Notes under the pieces: generated by a model
The model's input: the letters and a program-made list of their open reading frames with translations, nothing else
Databases searched by the model: none
What the model was told of the DNA's origin: nothing
Source: Pseudomonadota bacterium
GTDB lineage: Bacteria; Chloroflexota; UBA6077; JAJPGT01
Length of the DNA: 38,203 nt
Direction of reading: 5' to 3'
Assembly: GCA_021325655.1 (NCBI GenBank)
Contig: JAJPGT010000079.1
Location: forward strand, 1 to 38,203
Part shown: piece by piece, positions 1 through 8,341 of the stretch
How the letters are laid out: each line of letters opens with the position of its first letter
How positions within the stretch are numbered: position 1 is the stretch's first letter
Made by a program: the position numbers and the translations under genes

Positions 1-117
1 GAGCAGCAGCGCCGCCGCCCCCAGCCCCGCCCCCAGCCCCACCCCCAGCCGCCGCCCGACCAGCCAGAGCCCCCGGGCCTGGCCCCCACGAGTCGACCGC
101 TGTGCGCCAAGAGCCAT
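1..117 (-). CDS. N-terminus of an unidentified membrane or exported protein (partial)
   Basis: The reading frame starts at ATG (117-115) and runs off the left edge, giving 39 residues that begin MALGAQRSTRGG. A basic n-region with several Arg is followed by a Gly/Leu/Ala/Val hydrophobic stretch, as expected for a signal peptide or first membrane helix. A strong Shine-Dalgarno sequence (GGAGG within GAGGAGGGAGG) lies about 6 nt upstream of this ATG and decides the start. The gene is transcribed leftward, in the same direction as the FG-GAP gene, with about 250 bp between them. No function can be assigned from the visible part. Confidence 0.6.
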   Translation of the reverse strand, partial: MALGAQRSTRGGQARGLWLVGRRLGVGLGAGLGAAALLL

Positions 118-182
118 GGGCGCCTCCCTCCTCGGCCACGGCGGGGTGCTCCCCAATGCACCGAGACCGCTGCCGGCTCGCC

Positions 183-239
183 TGAGCGCCCTGATCAGGG
201 GGCTCAGAGCGAGTGCATTCATAATGAGCCGGGCATTAT
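183..239. promoter_or_regulatory. Two inverted repeats upstream of the left-edge gene
   Basis: A 24-bp hyphenated dyad at 183-206 has a perfect 12-bp core (CCCTGATCAGGG, 189-200) and 5-bp outer arms, with a single mismatched pair at 188/201. A second dyad at 221-239 has arms ATAATG and CATTAT around a 7-bp spacer. Both lie 65-120 bp upstream of the start codon at 117, so they could be operators or a structured leader for that gene. Neither is followed by a T tract. No clear -35/-10 pair was identified. Confidence 0.35.
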
Positions 240-336
240 CTCGCGGATGCCCCGGCGCCGTCGTGTCCACTAGGACAGCGAGATCGAGTCTATTGGTGTT
301 CGATGAACCGAACATCATCGCTCTATTATCGTTCGT

Positions 337-358
337 GCGGCCAGGGCGTTCTGGCCGC
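337..358 (-). terminator. Hairpin after the FG-GAP gene
   Basis: A perfect 8-bp inverted repeat (337-344 with 351-358, 6-nt loop) starts about 11 nt beyond the stop codon of the minus-strand FG-GAP gene. There is no clean U tract after it, so it is a probable but weak factor-independent terminator or an mRNA 3'-end stabiliser. Confidence 0.45.
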
Positions 359-369
359 GGGGCTGGAGC

Positions 370-1980
370 TCAGCTAAAGGGCAGCGCGCGGCCGAAGCGA
401 TCATCGTACTCCGCCTGATCGAGGACGCCCGGGCTGTCCTGGGTCCAGTACTGGCTCCCCGCCGTCGTCAGCCCGGTGGTCGGCCCACCGTTGAGAATCT
501 CGACGGCGCCCGCATCGACCACGCTGCCGACGTCCTGCGCCCGGATACCGATGGCCAGGTCGGCGTAGCCGTCACCATTGAAATCGGCGCCCGCCACGGC
601 GTAGCCGAACTTCTGGTCGTGCTGCGCTCCGATCCTGATTCCGAGGGTATCGGCGGTGAACAACTGGTTGCCCAGGACCCTGAGGCCGCGTCTCGACCCA
701 TAGATCACGGTCACCGCGCCCGAGATGGTGTTGCCGTCGACCGTCTTTTCGGAATCGCCGATGGCCAGATCGTCGTAGCCGTCGTTGTTGAAATCGGCGC
801 TGGCGAGCGCGGAGCCCATGTAGTCGTTGTTGTTGGCGCCGCCCTTCAGCCCCGAGCTCTGGAGGTTCCAGAACTGGCTGCCAACCGCAGTCAGCTTGCC
901 AGGGCCGCCGTACAGCACATGCACCGCGCCAGTGTTGGAGATGCTCCCGAAATCCTCTAACGGCACGCCGATCGCCAGATCGCTGTAGCCATCGCCGTTG
1001 TAGTCCCCGGCGCTGAGCCCCAGGCCGAAGTTGTCGGACGTTTCGGCCTGATCCGGCATGTTCGCGCCATCTTGCGAGAAGAACTGGCTTCCCGCGACCT
1101 GGAGCCCGCTCGGCGAGCCGTACATCACGTTGACCGCGCCCGCGCCAGTAAAGCCGCTGATGTTCTCGGCCGGCGCGCCCACGGCCAGGTCGCTGTAGCC
1201 GTCGCCGTTGAAGTCGCCCGCGGCGATCGCCCGGCCGAACAGCGCGTTCCTGTCGGCGCCATTGCCGAATAGCCCCGGCGTGTTCTGGGTGAACTCCTGG
1301 TTGCCGGCCACGGTCAGCCCGCTGGCTGAGCCGTACAGGATGTGCACCGCACCGGCATCGGTCTTGGCGAGAACATCCTTGTACGGTACCCCGATCGCCA
1401 GGTCGTCGTAGCCATCGCCGTTAAAGTCGCCGACGAACACCGTGTACCCGAAGCGGTCGCCCGCCTGCTCCCCGAGCCCAACCATCCCGGGCGTGTTCTC
1501 GTCGAAATACTGGTTGCCGGTGACGGTCAGCCCGGCAGCCGAGCCGTACAGGATGCTCACTCCGGCCGCCTGCGGGGTGAACCGATCACGCGCCACCCCA
1601 ATTGCCAGGTCGGCGTAGCCGTCGTGATTGAAGTCGCCCACCGCGACGGCGAAGCCGAATTTGGCGGCGTTCGCGGCCGGGCCGCCAAGCATGCCCGGGG
1701 TGTTCTGGGTAAACTCCTGGTTCCCGGCCGCGGTCAGGCCACTCGCCGAGCCATACAGAACCTGCACCGCCCCCGCGTCCGGAACATTGTCCACGTTCTC
1801 GTAGCCTACCCCGATTGCCAGGTCGGCGTAGCCATCGCCATTGAAGTCGCCGTGGGCGCGGATCCCCCCTTTGGCGGTGCGAGGCGAGCCGTCGGCCGCG
1901 GCACCGGACGCTGCGAGCGGAGCGACCAGCCCGGCCAGCAGCACCGCGGCAAGGATCCAGCTCCCTGTGCCTCGCATCAT
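370..1980 (-). CDS. Secreted seven-blade FG-GAP (integrin alpha-like) beta-propeller
   Basis: A 536-residue protein with a signal peptide (about residues 1-30, ending LAASGAAADG). It then has seven FG-GAP/VCBS-type repeats of about 65-70 residues, each with a calcium-loop core such as DFNGDGYADLAIGV followed by a GAVxVLYGSxSGL strand. Blade five has DYNGDGYSDL and blade six DFNNDGYDDL; all seven keep the Asp/Asn ligand pattern. Seven blades would close one integrin-like Ca2+-binding propeller acting outside the membrane. There is no enzyme domain, LPXTG motif or C-terminal membrane helix, so it is probably released or held by partners. AAGGAG lies 8 nt before the chosen ATG. It is divergent from the SBBP-repeat gene, itself a propeller. 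The ligand is unknown. Confidence 0.9.
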   Translation of the reverse strand: MMRGTGSWILAAVLLAGLVAPLAASGAAADGSPRTAKGGIRAHGDFNGDGYADLAIGVGYENVDNVPDAGAVQVLYGSASGLTAAGNQEFTQNTPGMLGGPAANAAKFGFAVAVGDFNHDGYADLAIGVARDRFTPQAAGVSILYGSAAGLTVTGNQYFDENTPGMVGLGEQAGDRFGYTVFVGDFNGDGYDDLAIGVPYKDVLAKTDAGAVHILYGSASGLTVAGNQEFTQNTPGLFGNGADRNALFGRAIAAGDFNGDGYSDLAVGAPAENISGFTGAGAVNVMYGSPSGLQVAGSQFFSQDGANMPDQAETSDNFGLGLSAGDYNGDGYSDLAIGVPLEDFGSISNTGAVHVLYGGPGKLTAVGSQFWNLQSSGLKGGANNNDYMGSALASADFNNDGYDDLAIGDSEKTVDGNTISGAVTVIYGSRRGLRVLGNQLFTADTLGIRIGAQHDQKFGYAVAGADFNGDGYADLAIGIRAQDVGSVVDAGAVEILNGGPTTGLTTAGSQYWTQDSPGVLDQAEYDDRFGRALPFS

Positions 1981-2224
1981 GGATGGCGCTCCTTCATAGC
2001 CGTGACCTGTGGGCGCTCAACGCCGGTACCCCGGCCCGGCGAAACCGGTACCAGTGGGCGGCAGTATCAGTGCGCGCCGTGACCGGCACGTGAAATCCCC
2101 GTCGGCGGCGCGATCACGGCCAGACCACCGGCGCGGCGTACTATGCGGAGGCTGGCAGAGGGGCTCGGCGCGGCACTACCGGGATGGCGCCGAAGAGCGG
2201 CCGCCAGCATCAATGGGAGCATCT
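1981..2224. other. Divergent intergenic region between two propeller genes
   Basis: This 244-bp spacer must carry the promoters of both the FG-GAP gene (leftward) and the SBBP gene (rightward). A TACTAT element lies near 2138 on the plus strand and GATACT near 2070 on the minus strand, but neither has a convincing -35. An open frame extends upstream of 2225 in phase with the SBBP gene. Its composition does not look coding and the signal peptide starts at 2225. Confidence 0.4.
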
Positions 2225-4834
2225 ATGCGATCACGGCTATTCGCGGCTACCGGTCTGCTGGGAGTAGTGGCCTTGCTCCTCTCATTCGGGCTGCAACCCG
2301 TCGGGGCGGAGACGGCTGGGGCATCGGCCCCGCGGGGGGGCGGGCATGGCTTGCCCGGCATGTTCGTCGAGAACGTCGGCCAGTTCGCCCCTGGAGCGCG
2401 CTTGCAGTTGCGCGGCAGCGACGGAACGCTCTGGCTCGCGGACGACGCGCTCTGGCTCACGCGGCTGGACACCCCGCGTCCCACGAGCGCCAAGCCGCTG
2501 AGTAACGACTCCGAGGACGCCATTGACCTGGCGCGTCCAGGTCAGGGAGTTCACCTGAAGCTGAGCTTCGTGGGAGCCAACCCGCACCCACGCCTGGAGC
2601 CGTTGAACCGCGCTGTCACCCGGGTCTCCTATTTCCACGGCAAAGACCCCGCCCGCTGGCACGCGGATGTGCCGGCCTGGAGCGGAGTACGCTACGTCGA
2701 CCTGTACCCGGGCGTCGACCTGGAGCTCACCGCTCCGAACGGCCGCTGGCAACCGCGCTTGGTTGTGCATGATCCGGCAGCGCTGGCCAACGTGCGGCTG
2801 CGCGTGGACGGCGCCGACCGGCTCACGGTAGAGGGCGCCGTCCTGCAGGCACACACTCGGATCGGCGAGATAACTCTGCCGCTGCTGCGGGCGACCGCGG
2901 CGGACGGCACGTCGCTCACGCCTGCGAGCCAGCCGTCAGTCCAGGGCAGTGAGGTGGCGACGCCGTTCGCCAGCGGCCAGGAGCAGCCAGCCGCGGTCTC
3001 CCCGGCGAGCAGCTCCAGCGCCCTGATCTACAGCACCTACCTGGGCGGCGGCATGGCCCCGCCACCGGGGAGCAACGATGAGACGGGCGAAGGCGCGTAT
3101 GGCATCGCCGTCGACGCCAACTTCTCTGCCTACGCGGTTGGCCGCACCTGGTCGACCGATTTCCCTACGACCCCGGGCGCCTTCGACACCACCTTCAACG
3201 GCTCGAACACGAAGAGCGACGCGTTCATCGCCAAGCTCACCCCCGATGGCAGCAACCTGGTCTACAGCACGTACCTGGGCGGCAGCGGTGACGACGACGC
3301 CTACGACGTGGTGGTAGACGATCAGCTCAACGCCTACTTCGTCGGCTTCACCGCTTCAAGCGACTTCCCGGTGACCCCGAACGCCTTCCAGAGGATCAAC
3401 AAGCAGGGCGGGCCGCACGGCGATGCCTACGTCGCCAAGCTGGACCCCTCCGGCGCCGCGCTGGTGTACTGCACCTTCCTGGGTGGGACCGGCGACGACT
3501 ACGCCAAGGGGATTGCTATCGACTCGGGCGGCGCGGCATACGTCACGGGGCGGACCCGCTCGCGCGATTTCCCGACCACGCCGGGCGTCGTCCAGCCCGC
3601 CCTCGCCGGCGGTTCCTGGGACGCCTTCGTCGCCAAGGTGAACCCGGATGGCAGCAAGCTGGGCTACAGCACCTATCTGGGTGGAACCAGCGACGAGCTT
3701 GGCCGCGGGGTAGCGGTCCAGGGCGGCGACGCCTACATCACCGGCTGGACGAAGTCGTCCGACTTCCCGACGACGCTGGGATCGGTAGGTCTGAGCTTCA
3801 AGGGCGTGGTCGACGCTTTCGTGACGCACCTGAACCGCACCGGCACCCGCATTGAGTACAGCGCCTACCTGGGCGGCTCGGGCTGGGACGAGGGCAAGCG
3901 GATTCGGATCGACAGCGCGGGCGCGGTGTACATCGTCGGGAAGACCGCGTCATCGGACTTCCCCACCACCCCCAACGCCTACGATACGACCTTCAACGGC
4001 GCCTCGGATATCTTCGTCACCAAGGTCGAGCCCGCCGGCAACACCCTTGGCTACAGCACCTACCTGGGCGGCTCGGACTACGAGTGCAACCACGCCTGCG
4101 GGCTCCAGATCGACCAGGACGGCGCCGCCTACATCGGTGGCCCCACTCTATCGGCGAACTACCCAACCACATCGGGCGCCTACGACACCACCTACAACGG
4201 CAACGGCGATATTGTCGTCACCAAGTTGAATCCCAGCGGCAGCGCCCTGGTCTACAGCTCCTTCCTGGGCGGGAGCGGCGAGGACGGCAGCGCCGCAATC
4301 GCGGTAGACACCCAGGGGAACGCCTACGTTGGCGGACAGGTCTACTCCACCGATTTCCCGACCACGCCCGGCGCCTTCCAGCCGGCGCACCAGGGGCCGG
4401 CAAGTGACGCGTCGGTCAGCAAGTTCGCGCTTCCGCCAACGGTGCCCAAGCCCCCCTATATGCGGACGGAGAACACGGACCGGACCGCGATCACCTACAA
4501 GGGCACCTGGATCAACGTTGCGGACCCGAACGCGAGCGGTGGCTCCTACAGCCAGTCCAGCAGCACTACCGCCAAGGCGACGTTCGTCTGGAACGGCAGC
4601 GACATCCAGTTGATCATGACTACGGGGCCGAACCTCGGCAAGGCCTGGGTGTTCACAGACACCGGCAACTATCTCGTCGACCTGTACCGTCCGAGCACCC
4701 AGTACCAGCAGCCGGTGCTGGTGCTCGAAAACCTGACCCCGGGGACACACACGATGAAGGTGATTCCCAGCGGCGCGAAGAACCCGTCATCGAGCGGCAC
4801 CGCGATCGAGCTGGACGCGTTCGACACCCGCTGA
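2225..4834 (+). CDS. Secreted SBBP-repeat beta-propeller with C-terminal beta-sandwich
   Basis: An 869-residue protein. Signal peptide about 1-28 (MRSRLFAATGLLGVVALLLS then a Gly-Ala cleavage region). Residues about 45-245 (starting GMFVENVGQFAPGA) match the N-terminal DUF7948-type domain that usually precedes SBBP repeats. Seven SBBP repeats follow from about residue 265, each with Y(S/C)TYLGG, a DAYDVVVD-like strand and SSDFPTTPGAF. The last 120 residues (from TENTDRTAITYKGTW) form a jelly-roll-like module seen at the end of bacterial surface and carbohydrate-active proteins, suggesting glycan binding. The start at 2225 was chosen because GGGAG sits 5 nt upstream and it begins the signal peptide; ATG at 2213, four codons upstream, is possible. 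A strong terminator follows. Confidence 0.88.
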   Translation: MRSRLFAATGLLGVVALLLSFGLQPVGAETAGASAPRGGGHGLPGMFVENVGQFAPGARLQLRGSDGTLWLADDALWLTRLDTPRPTSAKPLSNDSEDAIDLARPGQGVHLKLSFVGANPHPRLEPLNRAVTRVSYFHGKDPARWHADVPAWSGVRYVDLYPGVDLELTAPNGRWQPRLVVHDPAALANVRLRVDGADRLTVEGAVLQAHTRIGEITLPLLRATAADGTSLTPASQPSVQGSEVATPFASGQEQPAAVSPASSSSALIYSTYLGGGMAPPPGSNDETGEGAYGIAVDANFSAYAVGRTWSTDFPTTPGAFDTTFNGSNTKSDAFIAKLTPDGSNLVYSTYLGGSGDDDAYDVVVDDQLNAYFVGFTASSDFPVTPNAFQRINKQGGPHGDAYVAKLDPSGAALVYCTFLGGTGDDYAKGIAIDSGGAAYVTGRTRSRDFPTTPGVVQPALAGGSWDAFVAKVNPDGSKLGYSTYLGGTSDELGRGVAVQGGDAYITGWTKSSDFPTTLGSVGLSFKGVVDAFVTHLNRTGTRIEYSAYLGGSGWDEGKRIRIDSAGAVYIVGKTASSDFPTTPNAYDTTFNGASDIFVTKVEPAGNTLGYSTYLGGSDYECNHACGLQIDQDGAAYIGGPTLSANYPTTSGAYDTTYNGNGDIVVTKLNPSGSALVYSSFLGGSGEDGSAAIAVDTQGNAYVGGQVYSTDFPTTPGAFQPAHQGPASDASVSKFALPPTVPKPPYMRTENTDRTAITYKGTWINVADPNASGGSYSQSSSTTAKATFVWNGSDIQLIMTTGPNLGKAWVFTDTGNYLVDLYRPSTQYQQPVLVLENLTPGTHTMKVIPSGAKNPSSSGTAIELDAFDTR

Positions 4835-4866
4835 ACCGCGGGCGCGCGCCCACGCCTGGACATCAG

Positions 4867-4919
4867 AAAGCGCGCCCGCCGGCGAGCTCGTGGATCACGA
4901 GGGCCGGCAGGCGCGCTTT
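4867..4919 (+). terminator. Long terminator hairpin after the SBBP gene
   Basis: A 10-bp stem (AAAGCGCGCC 4867-4876 with GGCGCGCTTT 4910-4919) continues after one C/A mismatch as a 6-bp GCCGGC stem (4878-4883 with 4903-4908). It is capped by an inner 6-bp stem (4887-4892 with 4896... to 4901). The AAA/TTT ends suit bidirectional factor-independent termination. It begins 32 nt after the SBBP stop codon. Confidence 0.8.
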
Positions 4920-5026
4920 GCCGCACCTGCAAGCTGCGCGAGCGTTCCCGCGTCGGGCCGTCCCCAGCCCCCTGCGCGCTGCCCCGGGCTGCTTCGCACT
5001 ACAGCAGGACGCTGCCAGACGCGGGT
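4920..5026 (+). other. Spacer between two terminators, possible small RNA
   Basis: These 107 bp lie between two strong plus-strand terminators and hold no convincing ORF. CCCGCGTC near 4947 is complementary to GACGCGGG near 5018, so a transcript could fold into a long-range stem before the second terminator. No clear promoter is visible. It may be only a backup-terminator spacer. Confidence 0.25.
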
Positions 5027-5067
5027 GAGGGGCGGACGGCTGGCTCGATGGCCGTCCGCCCCTCTTT
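5027..5067 (+). terminator. Second terminator, 14-bp perfect stem with T run
   Basis: GAGGGGCGGACGGC (5027-5040) pairs perfectly with 5051-5064 around a 10-nt loop, followed at once by TTT and then GACTGTAT. The T run is on the plus strand only. It lies about 190 bp after the SBBP stop, behind another good terminator, so it is either a backup or ends a separate short transcript. Confidence 0.75.
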
Positions 5068-5154
5068 GACTGTATCTGCGCGCTAGCACTCGGTCAGTCG
5101 TGAATTGCCATGTGCTGCAAGCTCATAGCACACGGCAGAACATGCGTCATGGCG

Positions 5155-5823
5155 CTAGGCGCAGTTGTCGCTGGACGAGTTCCCGTTTGCGTTGCTATTG
5201 CAGCCACTGTTGTCGTTGCTACTACTGCCAGTGTTGTCGTTCACGTTGCCGTTGCTGCTATTGTCGTTGCTGTTGCCGTTGCCGTTATTGTCGTTCACGT
5301 TGCGGCTGGTTCCGGTGCTGGGCTGCGGCGTCGCGGCGGGAATCGACGACGGCTCCAGGCTGGAGATGAGGCCCGCGCCGTTCGGCACCAGGTAGGCGGT
5401 GAACAGCTTGCGCATCGTCAGGTCGCTGGCTGCCTCCAGCGTGCTGATCTCGAGCGTCGAGGTGCGGTACATCGCGCCCTCGCCGGTGTTCATGTCCTTG
5501 TACGACACGATCGCCCAGACCTCGGTGTACGCATCCCGCGGGGCGCTGCACGAGACCATGCTCATTACGTCAACCTGCTCGCAGATCACCCCGGACGTCC
5601 CATCCGGCTTGTTCCCCGCGAACTGGACGTCAATGAAGCGGTGTCCCTGCGCCACCTCCGGCTGGGGAATCTCGACGTTGTAGACAATCGTCTCTCCATT
5701 GACGACGGCCCATGCCCAGAACGTCCCGCTCCCCGTCGCGGACGCATTCGTCGCGAGCAGCGTGACGAGGAGCAATGCGCCAGATAGCCCCAGCGCCCGC
5801 GCGTACTTCCTGAGAACCTGCAT
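5155..5823 (-). CDS. Secreted protein with an Asn/Ser/Gly/Asp-rich C-terminal tail
   Basis: A 222-residue protein of unknown family. A signal peptide covers about residues 1-29 (MQVLRKYARALGLSGALLLV then ATNASA-T). A globular part, about 30-150, contains two cysteines near residues 81 and 92 that could form a disulfide outside the cell. A Pro/Ser/Thr linker (155-174) leads to a 47-residue tail (175-221) made almost only of Asn, Ser, Gly and Asp, in units such as NVNDN, with cysteines near its end. GGAGG about 8 nt upstream supports the ATG at 5823. The tail DNA is a run of near-repeated short units and may vary in length. Asn/Asp-rich tails could bind calcium or act as a flexible surface spacer; that is inference. 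Confidence 0.72.
   Translation of the reverse strand: MQVLRKYARALGLSGALLLVTLLATNASATGSGTFWAWAVVNGETIVYNVEIPQPEVAQGHRFIDVQFAGNKPDGTSGVICEQVDVMSMVSCSAPRDAYTEVWAIVSYKDMNTGEGAMYRTSTLEISTLEAASDLTMRKLFTAYLVPNGAGLISSLEPSSIPAATPQPSTGTSRNVNDNNGNGNSNDNSSNGNVNDNTGSSSNDNSGCNSNANGNSSSDNCA
5158..5301 (-). repeat. Degenerate short tandem repeats encoding the Asn-rich tail
   Basis: On the plus strand this stretch reads as many near copies of GTTGTCGTT, GTTGCCGTT and GTTCACGTT in one register. This encodes alternating Asn with Asp, Gly, Ser or Val on the minus strand. The unit is imperfect and trinucleotide-phased, so changes in copy number would keep the frame. Confidence 0.65.
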
Positions 5824-6148
5824 TCCTGCCCTCCAGACAGAGATCTGGGCCGTCCCACACCCTCGGCCACTCGTAGAAGTAAACGGCCGAGATGAACCAC
5901 CGGTTACGCGCCAGCAAAACCTCGGAACGCCCGGCGGAGCGGGAACGCGCCACTGCGAGCGAGTATCGCCGGGCGGCGCCTGGCTGCGGCCCTGGTGGCA
6001 TTACAGTCGGGCTACGCTCGCGGGGTTAGATGGCAGCCCGGGAACGCGCTGGATAGGCGGGCGAAGCGGAGGGGCGCTGGCGCCGAACGCCGCGGTCGCG
6101 TCGGCTATACTGGTGCAGCGAGCTCGCTTACGCCGAGGGCCGACCGCG
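5824..6148. other. Intergenic region before the acyltransferase gene
   Basis: These 325 bp separate the divergent Asn-rich protein and acyltransferase genes. A TATACT element at 6106-6111, 37 bp before the acyltransferase ATG, is the best -10 candidate for that gene; no good -35 is seen at 17 bp. The phase-compatible upstream frame has no start with a ribosome site and does not resemble the enzyme. I see no RNA gene or repeat. Confidence 0.4.
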
Positions 6149-6847
6149 ATGACGCTCCACACCCCGCCAGGCTACCTGATCTACCCGAACGTCCGGCTCG
6201 GCGAGGGCGCGGAGATCGGCTGGTACGTGATCCTGGGCGAGCCGGCGGCGGGGCTGGCCGCCGGCGAGCGGGAGACCATCATCGGCCCCGGAGCGCGGAT
6301 TCGCTCGCACAGCGTGATCTACGCCGGCAACCGTATCGGCGCCCGCTTCCAGACCGGGCACGGGGCGCTCGTCCGTGAGGACAACCAGATCGGCGACGAC
6401 GTGAGCGTCGGCAGCCACAGCGTCATCGAACATCACGTCCAGATCGGCAGCCGGGTGCGCATCCACAGCCAGGCGTTCATCCCGGAGTTCTCTGTGCTGG
6501 AGGACGATACCTGGGTCGGTCCGAACGTGGTGTTCACCAATGCCCTGCACCCGCTCTGCCCCCGGGTCAAGCAGTGCATGAAAGGGCCGACGATCCGACG
6601 CGGAGCAAAGATCGGCGCCAACGCCACGCTCATGCCGGATATCGTCATCGGCGCCGGCTCGCTGGTGGGCGCTGGGGCCGTCGTGGTGCGCGACGTTCCC
6701 GCTGGCGTCGTCGTCGCCGGCAACCCCGCCCGCGTCATCAAGGAGATCAGCGCGCTCACCTGTCCGTACGACCTGATCGATACGCCCTACGGCCAGGCGC
6801 GGCTAGCGGCCTCGGACCTCCTCAGCCTCGATCCCGCGTCCCAGTGA
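6149..6847 (+). CDS. Left-handed beta-helix (hexapeptide repeat) acyltransferase
   Basis: A 232-residue protein built from hexapeptide repeats ([LIV]-G-x-x-x-x), e.g. YPNVRLGEGAEIG, SHSVIYAGNRIG, DDVSVGSHSVIEHHVQIGS and GAKIGANATLMPDIVIGAGS. The closing GAVVVRDVPAGVVVAGNPAR motif is typical of WbbJ/WlbB-type sugar O- or N-acetyltransferases that use acetyl-CoA. FTNALHP resembles the active-site His loop of the family. The start at 6149 is where homology begins; GAGGG is about 9 nt upstream. It faces the minus-strand polysaccharide operon and overlaps its last gene by 45 bp tail to tail. A role in decorating nucleotide sugars or polysaccharide is likely; the exact acceptor is unknown. Confidence 0.85.
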   Translation: MTLHTPPGYLIYPNVRLGEGAEIGWYVILGEPAAGLAAGERETIIGPGARIRSHSVIYAGNRIGARFQTGHGALVREDNQIGDDVSVGSHSVIEHHVQIGSRVRIHSQAFIPEFSVLEDDTWVGPNVVFTNALHPLCPRVKQCMKGPTIRRGAKIGANATLMPDIVIGAGSLVGAGAVVVRDVPAGVVVAGNPARVIKEISALTCPYDLIDTPYGQARLAASDLLSLDPASQ

Positions 6848-8341
6848 GCGCCGGCTCGCGAGCGCGAGCACCAGCCACAGCGTCTCTGCCGCGCCGGAGT
6901 AGGTGAAATACGCGTTGCTCACGCCCATGACGCTAAACATCGCCAGCAGCGCCAGACCGCAGCGCCCGGCCATCCGGGCCAGCCCTGCCTCCGCCCGCAG
7001 CCGCGCCAGGCAGAGGCGGAGCGCCGCGACCACCAGCACCGCGTGCGCGAGCAGCCCGACCAGGCCGAAGCGGAGCAGGAGCAGCAGGTACTGGCTCTCC
7101 TCCGTCGCCCCGCCGTAGACGCGCTCGGTGAACAGGAAGTAGCGCACCAGCGCCCACGACGGCCCGAGCTGCCGGATGATGTGGTCCGTGGTTGGGCCGG
7201 AGCCGAACAGCAGCGGGAGCGGGCCGCGCGCCGCCGCCTCCAGCACCATCGGCCACAGCCCCAGCCGCTCGACGAGCGTGGTGGGGAGCAGGCCGCTGGC
7301 GCCCGCGCTCTGCCAGAGCAGACGGCTGGAGACCCACGCCTGGAGCGAGGGCGCCTGCGCGATCGCCAGGCCGGTGCCCAGCACGGTGAGCGCCACCGCG
7401 GCGAGCAGCCGCGGCAGCCCACGCCGCGCCCCGGTGGCGGCGGCGAGCGCCAGCAACGCCGCGAGGATGCCCAGCATGGGGGCAAACGAGCCGGCCAGGG
7501 CAATTCCGAGCAGACACACCCCACAGGCCGGCAGGATGGCCGCGAGCAGCAGTCGGCTGCGGCTGCTCGCCGCCAGGGTGAGGCCGGTCACGACGCAGCA
7601 GGCCAGATAGGCGGCCAGGTCGTTCCACCCGGCGAGCGTGGAGGTGATGCGCGACACTGCCAGCGCCCGGGCGCCCTCCCCGGTGGGATAGACCTGCGCG
7701 AGGAGACGTGGCACGTCCCCTAGCTGGAACGCCTGGGCGATGCCGATAATGGCGACGAGCAGCCCGGTGAGCATGGTAGCGGCCAGCGCCGCCGCGGCCT
7801 GGCGCTCGCTGCGGACCGCCGCGCGCGCCAGCCGGTACAGCAGGAAATACTGGACCGGGGCCAGGAGCGCGGTGACGTCCGAGGTCGTTAGCATTGCCCC
7901 GGTGGCGAGCGCGCTCAGCCCGGGCAGGACGATCACTCCGAGCAGGTACACCCCGAACGCCAGGCCCAGCGGCTCCCGCCCGAACAGGGAGCGCGGGTGC
8001 CCCGGAGAGAGCCCGTTCAGCACCTCGCGCGCCAGCGCGAGCGCGACCAGCAGCCCCAGGAGCAGCTCGTTCGGCTTGAGCAGGGGGACCGGGCTGCCGC
8101 GGGGCAGCGTCGACGTGAGCGGCACCGCCACTGCGAGCGCGTAGACCGCGAGCGCGGGACGCCGCGCGACGGCCAGCAGCGCCGGCCCCGCCCCGAGCAG
8201 CAGTAGCCAGAGCAGTGGCGGCACGGTTACCAGCAGGCCAATGGCGCCGCCGCCGAGGAGCGCCAGGAGCAGTGCCGCGGCGAGCACGCCGCGGCGTCCA
8301 AGCCGGCGACGATCCGCCGTCGCGGCCGGGCTCCAGATCAC
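6803..8341 (-). CDS. O-antigen ligase / polysaccharide polymerase family membrane protein
   Basis: A 512-residue, very hydrophobic protein with about ten to twelve membrane helices, starting after a short basic segment (DRRRLGRRG). A long extracytoplasmic loop in the C-terminal half contains PTTLVERLGLW and SGPTTDHI before the last helices. This layout is typical of the O-antigen ligase/Wzy (Wzy_C, PF04932) superfamily, which joins or polymerises lipid-linked glycans outside the membrane. The start is set at GTG 8341 because it overlaps the preceding TGA as GTGA and has AGGAG 8 nt upstream; GTG at 8350 is the alternative. It is last in the operon after flippase, glycosyltransferase and TPR protein. 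Family assignment rests on topology and context more than on strict motifs. Confidence 0.78.
   Translation of the reverse strand: MIWSPAATADRRRLGRRGVLAAALLLALLGGGAIGLLVTVPPLLWLLLLGAGPALLAVARRPALAVYALAVAVPLTSTLPRGSPVPLLKPNELLLGLLVALALAREVLNGLSPGHPRSLFGREPLGLAFGVYLLGVIVLPGLSALATGAMLTTSDVTALLAPVQYFLLYRLARAAVRSERQAAAALAATMLTGLLVAIIGIAQAFQLGDVPRLLAQVYPTGEGARALAVSRITSTLAGWNDLAAYLACCVVTGLTLAASSRSRLLLAAILPACGVCLLGIALAGSFAPMLGILAALLALAAATGARRGLPRLLAAVALTVLGTGLAIAQAPSLQAWVSSRLLWQSAGASGLLPTTLVERLGLWPMVLEAAARGPLPLLFGSGPTTDHIIRQLGPSWALVRYFLFTERVYGGATEESQYLLLLLRFGLVGLLAHAVLVVAALRLCLARLRAEAGLARMAGRCGLALLAMFSVMGVSNAYFTYSGAAETLWLVLALASRRSLGRGIEAEEVRGR

Noticed and set aside
5110..5787. Plus-strand frame rich in Val/Ala across the Asn-rich gene
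   Set aside because: Its hydrophobic look comes from the complement of Asn codons (GTT). The minus-strand protein has a signal peptide and ribosome site.
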